Positions 48,003 through 54,837 of a stretch of DNA of 54,837 nucleotides are shown here, one piece after another. Every line of letters starts with the position of its first letter. Position 1 is the first letter of the stretch. The translations under genes were made by a program, and so were the position numbers. The DNA comes from Rodentibacter pneumotropicus DSM 21403. GTDB lineage: Bacteria; Pseudomonadota; Gammaproteobacteria; Enterobacterales; Pasteurellaceae. The DNA is taken from contig NZ_KB904046.1 of assembly GCF_000379905.1 (NCBI RefSeq), forward strand, positions 1-54,837, given 5' to 3'. The notes below the pieces were generated by a model. It worked only from the letters and a program-made list of their open reading frames with translations, was not told the origin of the DNA and made no database searches.

Positions 48003-48311
48003 CTTTGTAGCTATGTAAGTATCTATTTCTGAACTAAAATAATCAGACACATCTGAAATTAATCTGATAGATCTTGTTTAAAATTTCGAGCCTGTCAGAT
48101 TAACCTAAGTTTGAATCCCTTTCTACGTAAACTTATTTCCCGTTTTGCTACAATATCAAAAGCAGAATTATAAGTAAGCTGTACTACCTATTTATCCATA
48201 TTTTATTGAAATGTTTTTTTAGGTTAAAAATATGTCGGTTTAATTTATTGTGGTGACAAATTTCATTTTATTCGACAAAAAATAAACTATTATGAAACAC
48301 TATGAAATAGA
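48003..48311. other. AT-rich gene-free stretch
   Basis: About 300 bases between the adhesin terminator and the guaA terminator. I see no convincing ORF, RNA gene or repeat in it. Its composition is like the decayed DNA at the other side of the adhesin. Confidence 0.5.
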
Positions 48312-48335
48312 AAAGCCCTGATATTACAGGGCTTT
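48312..48335 (-). terminator. Terminator of guaA
   Basis: AAAGCCCTG and CAGGGCTTT form a perfect nine-base stem, followed on the minus strand by T residues. It lies 46 bases after the guaA stop. Confidence 0.85.
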
Positions 48336-48380
48336 GAGCTATTTTTGAAATGGATTGAAAGGCTATGAAAAGCGGGATTT

Positions 48381-49940
48381 TTATTCCCACTCAATCGTTG
48401 CAGGTGGTTTTCCACTTACGTCATATACGACGCGGGAGATACCATTCACTTCATTGATGATTCGGTTAGAGATTTTGCCCAATAACTCGTATGGCAAATG
48501 TGCCCAATGTGCAGTCATAAAGTCAATCGTTTCAACCGCACGGAGAGAAACAACCCAATCGTATTTACGTCCGTCACCCATGACACCCACGGATTTTACT
48601 GGGAGGAATACGGTGAAGGCTTGGCTGACTTTGTAATACCAATCTGCTTTATGTAATTCTTCGATGAAGATCGCATCGGCACGGCGGAGTAGGTCACAGT
48701 ATTCTTTTTTCACTTCGCCTAACACACGCACCCCTAACCCCGGACCCGGGAATGGATGGCGGTTGAGCATTTCTGCCGGTAAACCTAGCGCCAAGCCGAT
48801 TTTACGTACTTCGTCTTTGAAGAGTTCACGCAATGGCTCAACCAAGCCGAGTTTCATATAATCCGGCAAGCCACCCACATTATGGTGTGATTTGATTACA
48901 TGGGCTTTGCCTGTTTTGCTGGCGGCAGATTCGATTACATCAGGATAGATAGTGCCTTGTGCCAACCATTTTACATTTGGCAATTTTTTCGATTCATCAT
49001 CAAACACATCGACGAATACTTTACCGATGATTTTACGCTTCGCTTCCGGTTCATCCACTCCTGCCAATTCGCTTAGGAAACGATTTTCTGCATTCACTCG
49101 GGTGATATTTAAGCCAAATTTATTACCGAACATTTCCATTACTTGATCGCCTTCATTTAAGCGTAACAAGCCGTTATCTACAAATACGCAGTGTAAGTTT
49201 TTGCCGATAGCGCGGTGTAATAATAAGGCGACAACAGAGGAATCTACCCCACCTGATAAACCTAAAATCACCTCATCATCGCCCACTTGTGCTTTAATAC
49301 GGGCTACAGCATCTTCAATGATATTTTCTGCCGTCCATTTGGTTTCACAACCACAGATATTCACCACAAAGTTTTTCAATAATTCTAAACCGCTTTTCGT
49401 GTGGGTGACTTCAGGGTGGAATTGAACGCCGTAGAAGTGGCGGTTTTCATCAGACATTGCTGCAATCGGGCAGGTTGGTGTTGTACCGGTGATTTGGAAG
49501 TTTTCCGGTAAACGAGTGACTTTATCGCCATGACTCATCCAAACATCTAATTTATTATCGCCATCGTTGAGGTTCGCAAAAAGTGCGGTCGAATTTTCCA
49601 ATGAAACGGAGGCATAACCAAATTCACGGTGATTGGAGGTTTCCGTTAAACCGCCCAGTTGCATTGCCATAGTTTGCATACCGTAGCAAATGCCAAGCAC
49701 AGGCACACCTGCATTAAATACATATTCCGGCGCACGCGGACTGTTTGCTTCCGTGGTGCTTTCAGGTCCGCCGGAAAGAATAATCCCGGTTGGATTAAAC
49801 TCACGGATTTGTTCTTCCGTGACATCCCACGCCCAAAGTTCGCAGTAAACCCCAATTTCACGCACACGGCGGGCAATCAGTTGGGTGTATTGTGAACCGA
49901 AGTCGAGGATGAGAATTTTATGGTGGTGAATGTTTGTCAT
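48381..49940 (-). CDS. guaA: GMP synthase GuaA
   Basis: This 519-residue enzyme converts XMP to GMP with glutamine and ATP. The class I glutamine amidotransferase has the nucleophile Cys85 in GICYGMQ and FHPEVTH; the ATP pyrophosphatase has the P-loop LSGGVDSSV. The C-terminal dimerisation domain ends TIEWE. It is normally adjacent to guaB; here a third gene lies between them. Confidence 0.97.
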   Translation of the reverse strand: MTNIHHHKILILDFGSQYTQLIARRVREIGVYCELWAWDVTEEQIREFNPTGIILSGGPESTTEANSPRAPEYVFNAGVPVLGICYGMQTMAMQLGGLTETSNHREFGYASVSLENSTALFANLNDGDNKLDVWMSHGDKVTRLPENFQITGTTPTCPIAAMSDENRHFYGVQFHPEVTHTKSGLELLKNFVVNICGCETKWTAENIIEDAVARIKAQVGDDEVILGLSGGVDSSVVALLLHRAIGKNLHCVFVDNGLLRLNEGDQVMEMFGNKFGLNITRVNAENRFLSELAGVDEPEAKRKIIGKVFVDVFDDESKKLPNVKWLAQGTIYPDVIESAASKTGKAHVIKSHHNVGGLPDYMKLGLVEPLRELFKDEVRKIGLALGLPAEMLNRHPFPGPGLGVRVLGEVKKEYCDLLRRADAIFIEELHKADWYYKVSQAFTVFLPVKSVGVMGDGRKYDWVVSLRAVETIDFMTAHWAHLPYELLGKISNRIINEVNGISRVVYDVSGKPPATIEWE

Positions 49941-50003
49941 GTTGTTCCTTTATGTTGTTAGGAAATTGTTTCCATAATGTGGATATAATTGAAGTTAATA
50001 CAT

Positions 50004-50918
50004 TTAACAGTTTGCTTTAATTGATTTTATTAGATAATACCCATTTTGATTTTCTAACGTGACTAATGCTGTTGCTTTACATTGTGTTTTTGTCGCTCTA
50101 AATGTGTAATTTACCTGATATTGTTCAGTATTTATAGGGGTAATCTTTTGCACTTTTAAGGGTTCTTTTAGTGAGGAGTAAAAGCGATATATATTAGTTT
50201 GGTTAAATGGACCTTTACCACGTTTTGCTGGAATAACATAGGCAACAGCCAAATCACCATCAGCAATAGATAACGCATCGTAGAATCCTTTTACCACATC
50301 GTAAGCTGATTGAATATATTGAGTATCCGTATTTTGAATGTCTCTAACTCTGGTCTGATTTAAAGATTTTAAATCAATATATTGAATGTTATATTGATAC
50401 GCAGTATTACTATTTAAATAGCTAAATTGGCTAGGTGAGGCAATTGTCATAAATTCTATGGCATTATCAGAATATCCCCATCGACCTAAAACAGCACCTA
50501 ACTTTGCGTTTGCAAACCCTGTTTGTTGACCCGTGTAACCATTATATATTGCGTGAAATCCTATCACAGAACCTGGTAATTGTGCATATTTTTCGGCACC
50601 AGCAGCCCAAATGATCGCACAAGATGAATAGCATTCACTATAAGGGAGAACGGCCGTTGCAAATCCTTTTTTATTAATGTACTCACCGATAGACATACCT
50701 TCATAGGCTGCTCCGCCTTGACTATTGAGTAAAAACAAGCCTTGTCCATAATTAAAGTTTCTACTGACATAGCGAACTTTATCAAAGTCACCCTGAGTAA
50801 TTGGACCTGCAATTACCACTTGGTAGCCATCTGGAGAATATATATTAGCTGCATTAGTTGAAAAACTAAATAAAGCAGAGGCACTTGTGAAAATGATGTT
50901 TTTTAGAGGTTTTTTCAT
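50004..50918 (-). CDS. Exported ClpP-like serine protease-type protein
   Basis: This 304-residue protein has a signal peptide (1-23, ending STNA) and a ClpP/crotonase-like domain (about 33-150). GLFLLNSQGGAAYEGMSIGEY holds the NSxGG strand. SECYSSCAIIWAAG resembles the nucleophile motif CxSAC..AG of periplasmic ClpP-like proteins (COG3904), with probable Ser98. GFHAIYNGY offers His122. The second domain (about 205-304) has Cys-bounded beta strands (TKTQCKATALVTLENQNGYY) and may be NTF2-like. It is periplasmic or secreted, with a likely cysteine pair at 96/100. It sits between guaA and guaB, which are otherwise neighbours in relatives. Substrate unknown. Confidence 0.7.
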   Translation of the reverse strand: MKKPLKNIIFTSASALFSFSTNAANIYSPDGYQVVIAGPITQGDFDKVRYVSRNFNYGQGLFLLNSQGGAAYEGMSIGEYINKKGFATAVLPYSECYSSCAIIWAAGAEKYAQLPGSVIGFHAIYNGYTGQQTGFANAKLGAVLGRWGYSDNAIEFMTIASPSQFSYLNSNTAYQYNIQYIDLKSLNQTRVRDIQNTDTQYIQSAYDVVKGFYDALSIADGDLAVAYVIPAKRGKGPFNQTNIYRFYSSLKEPLKVQKITPINTEQYQVNYTFRATKTQCKATALVTLENQNGYYLIKSIKANC

Positions 50919-50987
50919 TGTTTTACCAGTGTCATGATGATATATAAAAGACGGTACACAGATAAGTATACTTTCCCCTTGTTTCTA

Positions 50988-51018
50988 ATTGTGTCCACAC
51001 ACACATTGTGGGCACAAT
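50988..51018. terminator. Hairpin between the ClpP-like gene and guaB
   Basis: ATTGTGTCCACA and TGTGGGCACAAT form a 12-base stem with one G-T pair around seven bases. On the minus strand, the direction of guaB, no T-run follows; on the plus strand TTTTATTTT does. It may act as a structured spacer rather than a terminator. Confidence 0.45.
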
Positions 51019-51065
51019 TTTATTTTGAGGTGGAAAAAGTCAAAATCGACAGCACTTTTCTTTCA

Positions 51066-52529
51066 TTACCCCATCCGATAATTCGGGGCTTCTTTAGTAA
51101 TCGTCACATCGTGAACATGGCTTTCTTTAATACCTGCACCGCTGATTCGTACAAATTCCGCTTTGGTGCGGAGTTCGTCAATGGTGGCACAACCGGTTAA
51201 ACCCATACAGGAACGCAAACCGCCCATTTGTTGGTGGATGATTTCTTTTAAGTAGCCTTTGTAAGGGATACGTCCTTCAATACCTTCCGGCACGAGTTTG
51301 TCGGCGGCGTTATCCGATTGGAAATAGCGATCTGATGAACCTTTTGACATTGCTCCCAAAGAGCCCATACCGCGATAGGATTTAAACGCACGCCCTTGAT
51401 AAAGCTCAATTTCACCAGGTGCTTCTTCCGTACCGGCAAACATTGAACCCACCATGACACAATTTGCACCGGCAGCGAGTGCCTTGGCGATGTCGCCAGA
51501 GAAACGGATACCGCCGTCAGCAATAACCGGAATGCCACGATCTTTCAAGGCTTCCGCCGCATCAGCAATCGCGGTGATTTGTGGCACGCCCACACCGGTG
51601 ACGATACGTGTAGTACAGATTGAACCCGGTCCGATCCCCACTTTTACGGCACTTGCTCCTGCATCAGCCAATGCGATGGCACCTTCAGCTGTGGCAATAT
51701 TACCGGCTATGATAGGAAGGTCAGGGTATTTCGCGCGGGTTTCACGCACACGTTGTAGCACACCTTCGGAATGACCATGCGACGAGTCAATAAGTAAAAC
51801 ATCGACACCGGCTTTGACTAAAGCATCAATACGTTCTTCGTTCCCTGGACCAGCACCCACTGCCGCCCCCACACGCAAACGCCCAAATTCATCTTTACAG
51901 GCGTTCGGTTTACTTTCGGCTTTTTGGTAGTCTTTTAGGGTAATCATCCCTTTTAATTTGAAATTGTCATTGACCACCAATACTTTTTCCACACGATTTT
52001 CGTGCATTAAGCGGAAAATTTCTTCACGGGTCGCCCCTTCTTTGACAGTGACTAATCGCTCTTTAGGGGTCATGAAATCCGCCACTGTTTTGTTTAAATC
52101 TGAAATGAAACGGGTATCACGCCCTGTAATGATTCCGACTAAATTTTTCTCTGCATCAACCACCGGATAACCGGCAAAACCGTTTTTCTTGGTGAGTTCA
52201 GCCAGTTCCGCAAGCGTGAGTGTAGGGGACACTGTGACCGGTTCTGAAACGATACCGCTTTCAAATTTTTTCACCTTGCGCACACGATCTGCTTGGCGTT
52301 CAATGGACATATTTTTATGAATAAAACCAATACCGCCTTCTTGAGCAAGAGAAATTGCCAATTTGGTTTCGGTTACCGTGTCCATTGCCGCAGAGAGCAT
52401 AGGGATATTCAGGCGAATGGTTTGAGTGAGTTGGGTTGAAAGATTAGCGGTGTTTGGAAGCACGGTAGAATGTGCCGGGACAAGAAGAACATCATCAAAA
52501 GTGAGGGCTTCTTTTTTGATTCTAAGCAT
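51066..52529 (-). CDS. guaB: IMP dehydrogenase GuaB
   Basis: This 487-residue enzyme oxidises IMP to XMP. The TIM barrel carries the catalytic Cys305 in [11 protein letters not shown]; a CBS pair is inserted at about 92-205 ([21 protein letters not shown]). [18 protein letters not shown] and [10 protein letters not shown] are also diagnostic. It is the first gene of the leftward group guaB-(ClpP-like)-guaA. Its promoter overlaps that of birA. Confidence 0.97.
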   Translation of the reverse strand: MLRIKKEALTFDDVLLVPAHSTVLPNTANLSTQLTQTIRLNIPMLSAAMDTVTETKLAISLAQEGGIGFIHKNMSIERQADRVRKVKKFESGIVSEPVTVSPTLTLAELAELTKKNGFAGYPVVDAEKNLVGIITGRDTRFISDLNKTVADFMTPKERLVTVKEGATREEIFRLMHENRVEKVLVVNDNFKLKGMITLKDYQKAESKPNACKDEFGRLRVGAAVGAGPGNEERIDALVKAGVDVLLIDSSHGHSEGVLQRVRETRAKYPDLPIIAGNIATAEGAIALADAGASAVKVGIGPGSICTTRIVTGVGVPQITAIADAAEALKDRGIPVIADGGIRFSGDIAKALAAGANCVMVGSMFAGTEEAPGEIELYQGRAFKSYRGMGSLGAMSKGSSDRYFQSDNAADKLVPEGIEGRIPYKGYLKEIIHQQMGGLRSCMGLTGCATIDELRTKAEFVRISGAGIKESHVHDVTITKEAPNYRMG

Positions 52530-52578
52530 AGCAATATTTCCGTCGTTAAAAATGAATGTTAAAAAATATTGCGGCGGG

Positions 52579-52607
52579 ATTATACAGATTTTGTACCATT
52601 TTGAAAA
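52579..52607 (-). promoter_or_regulatory. guaB promoter
   Basis: On the minus strand TTTTCA (52602-52607) and TATAAT (52579-52584) are 17 bases apart. The -35 box overlaps the -35 box of the divergent birA promoter by five bases, so the two compete for polymerase. Confidence 0.6.
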
Positions 52608-52629
52608 TGAAATTTTTAGGTTTTATGCT
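52601..52629 (+). promoter_or_regulatory. birA promoter
   Basis: TTGAAA (52601-52606) and TATGCT (52624-52629) are 17 bases apart, predicting a start near 52636. The PurR-type box begins at that point. Confidence 0.55.
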
Positions 52630-52633
52630 ATGA

Positions 52634-53567
<934 letters not shown>

Positions 53568-53569
<2 letters not shown>

Positions 53570-53605
53570 GTGCGGTCAAAATTTTCGCTGTTTTTAACCG
53601 CACTT
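53568..53605. terminator. Paired-USS terminator between birA and the FAH-like gene
   Basis: AAGTGCGGTCAAAA and TTTTTAACCGCACTT (two inverted uptake signals) flank about nine bases. It sits in the 40-base gap between two convergent genes. Confidence 0.8.
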
Positions 53606-53609
53606 AATG

Positions 53610-54437
53610 CTAGATCACTTTTTGCACCAATGCAGAAATATCATGCTCGAACTGCTCTTTTTCTGCCATTTCAGCGATTTGACTGTGGGTGTAGCGCTTG
53701 GCGTTATACACCGCGACAATACTGGTATCACCAATTTGTAGAAAATGATGCTCACCAAAATCGGTGTAACGTGTTGCACCAATGCTGATGATCGCTTGTT
53801 TCGGATAATTCGCAGCTTCAAGTAAGGCGGAAATATTATTCATCGGACCTTCATCAGGCTGATTATTCATCCGATCGATAATCCAATCTAATAATTTTTG
53901 ATGAAAATAATTATACCCCACCGCAGGGCTATCAATGCCATACTCATTCATCATACCATTGCGCTTGTGGAAACAGGCGATGTGGAAATCATTCAATACA
54001 CCGCCTTCGTTGAAATGATCTAATGCCAACCAATTTGTCGAAATACCTTTGGATTTTTCGCCCCAATTCTTTTTCTCACAAATTTTGCGAGCATTTGGGC
54101 GGCGAATGGAGCAGTCGTTATAGGCTGCGAAATGGGTTGGCAAAAGTGCGGTCACTTTTCCGTGAGAATATTGAATATCACATATTAATGCAATTTCCGG
54201 TTCAATTTGTAAATTATCTGCATCATTCGGGAAACGGATCTCTGAATATGAAAGGGGATAAGTGGACAGAAATTGATATTCACCCAAATTTTCACTTGGC
54301 ACATAAAAGGGGAAAATCGCTTTCGGTTGCATAGCCTCTACTGTTTTTACTTGCAAAAAATCTGCCGCCTCCCCAGCTTGTTCCAAATGCCCTGCAAAAT
54401 TGCCCGCTACGCCTAAGCCGATAAAAGTGTTGTTCAT
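53610..54437 (-). CDS. FAH-like protein (DUF5718 type)
   Basis: This 275-residue protein starts FIGLGVAGNFAGHLEQAGEA. I recognise it as DUF5718-like with moderate certainty. QIEPEIALICDI resembles the metal-binding Glu strand of fumarylacetoacetate hydrolases, and the later blocks THFAAYNDCSIRRPNARKIC and KSKGISTNWLALDHF fit that fold. The ATG 54437 has AAGGAGAA upstream; an earlier in-frame start at 54458 is less likely. No catabolic genes are adjacent, so the substrate is unknown. It lies immediately before an rRNA operon on the opposite strand. Confidence 0.7.
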   Translation of the reverse strand: MNNTFIGLGVAGNFAGHLEQAGEAADFLQVKTVEAMQPKAIFPFYVPSENLGEYQFLSTYPLSYSEIRFPNDADNLQIEPEIALICDIQYSHGKVTALLPTHFAAYNDCSIRRPNARKICEKKNWGEKSKGISTNWLALDHFNEGGVLNDFHIACFHKRNGMMNEYGIDSPAVGYNYFHQKLLDWIIDRMNNQPDEGPMNNISALLEAANYPKQAIISIGATRYTDFGEHHFLQIGDTSIVAVYNAKRYTHSQIAEMAEKEQFEHDISALVQKVI

Positions 54438-54552
54438 TGAGTTCTCCTTTTGTAACACTGCTCGAATTTTACAGTTTCTATCTTAGAAAATCATTAAAGA
54501 GCAGACTGAAATTTATCCAATTAGAGCGATATTTAACCAAAAGCTCATTTTT

Positions 54553-54603
54553 TTAAATTTTTTTATAAAAATCACTTGCGTGGTGTAAAAAAATCCCTAT
54601 AAT
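54553..54603 (+). promoter_or_regulatory. rRNA operon promoter with AT-rich UP element
   Basis: TTGCGT (54576-54581) and TATAAT (54598-54603) are 16 bases apart. An A/T tract (54553-54574) forms a likely UP element, and the GC-rich stretch GCACGGC after the -10 is the usual discriminator of stringently controlled rRNA promoters. Confidence 0.8.
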
Positions 54604-54614
54604 GCACGGCACAC

Positions 54615-54658
54615 AACGACGCACTGTTGTGAACCTTTAAGATTAGCAGTGCGTCGTT
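54615..54658 (+). promoter_or_regulatory. rRNA leader hairpin (boxB-like)
   Basis: AACGACGCACTG (54615-54626) and CAGTGCGTCGTT (54647-54658) form a perfect 12-base stem, followed by ATTTTTT, and then boxA. The hairpin has the same position as the boxB stem of the E. coli rrn leaders. Its T-run makes it look like a terminator that the antitermination complex must override. Confidence 0.7.
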
Positions 54659-54664
54659 ATTTTT

Positions 54665-54676
54665 TGCTCTTTAACA
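54665..54676 (+). promoter_or_regulatory. boxA antitermination element of the rRNA operon
   Basis: TGCTCTTTAACA is the canonical boxA bound by NusB-S10. The sequence that follows (CAGACAATCTGTGTGGGCAC) is the conserved leader seen before 16S genes in gammaproteobacteria. Confidence 0.92.
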
Positions 54677-54831
54677 ACGAATCAGACAATCTGTGTGGGC
54701 ACTTGTTGATTGACTTATTAAAAATATTTTAATTTTGAAGTCTTAATAGGTGCTGAAACTAGAAATTCATATTACTTTAGGTCATATTACTTTAAGTAGT
54801 GTTTTATTATAGCGAAGCAGTTTATTGAGCG

Positions 54832-54837
54832 ATTGAA
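54832..54837 (+). rRNA. 16S rRNA, 5' end only (cut by the window)
   Basis: The last six bases, ATTGAA, fit the start of mature 16S rRNA (ATTGAAGAGTTTGATC in this family), and the leader upstream has boxA. Only these few bases are present, so the assignment rests on context. Confidence 0.55.

Noticed and set aside
50988-51018. Hairpin as the guaB terminator
   Set aside because: No T-run follows on the minus strand, so it was kept only as a low-confidence hairpin.

Overview
This 54.8 kb stretch looks like a chromosomal segment of a member of the Pasteurellaceae. It carries many copies of the 9-base DNA uptake signal AAGTGCGGT (the Haemophilus influenzae type, not the Actinobacillus pleuropneumoniae type), often as inverted pairs that form terminators. 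Base composition is AT-rich, and several gene neighbourhoods (mlaFEDCB-ibaG-murA, tesB with a DUF455 gene, ychF-pth-rnfH-roxA-xseA, metR-azlCD, guaB/guaA) are those I know from Haemophilus and its relatives. I cannot settle the genus or species from sequence alone.

Layout. 1-2.5 kb is an accessory patch: a tandem octamer, an XRE repressor, an IS1595-type transposase and two small winged-helix-like proteins that face each other. 2.7-10 kb is housekeeping envelope biology: corC-lnt (lipoprotein acylation) and the whole Mla lipid-transport operon with ibaG and murA. 10-19 kb holds a ferritin-like DUF455 gene with tesB, a translated hexamer microsatellite, a large membrane protein of the so-called site-specific recombinase family, a CRP-controlled yjiH-yjiG-M20 peptidase operon and metR-azlC-azlD. 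19-24.9 kb holds an AEC transporter relic, a small Cys-tailed protein, ffh, ypjD, yfjD and the yjjPB exporter. 24.9-33.5 kb is mostly leftward: a PurR-controlled purine permease, an arginine/ornithine-type antiporter, a uracil-DNA-glycosylase-like gene, a homocysteine methyltransferase, an OafA-like acetyltransferase, ychF, pth and an EamA gene interrupted by an amber codon. 33.6-36.5 kb is rnfH-roxA-xseA.

36.6-48 kb is the main accessory region. An XRE regulator and about 0.8 kb of decayed coding DNA precede a 3354-residue trimeric autotransporter adhesin with six Gly-Lys-Asp-Gly rich collagen-like blocks. 48.4-52.5 kb is guaA and guaB, with a secreted ClpP-like protein gene inserted between them. 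birA follows, divergent from guaB through overlapping promoters and a PurR-type box, and then a FAH-like (DUF5718-type) gene. The last 260 bases are an rRNA operon promoter and leader with boxA, and the window ends at about the first bases of 16S rRNA.

Themes. Purine supply shows up repeatedly (guaA, guaB, purine permease, PurR boxes). Envelope maintenance and surface variation are the other main theme (Lnt, Mla, MurA, OafA, the adhesin). The most novel items are the ClpP-like exported protein, the translated (Met-Glu)n microsatellite, the paired winged-helix genes beside the transposase, and the adhesin locus with its decayed neighbour. No CRISPR array, tRNA or restriction system was seen.
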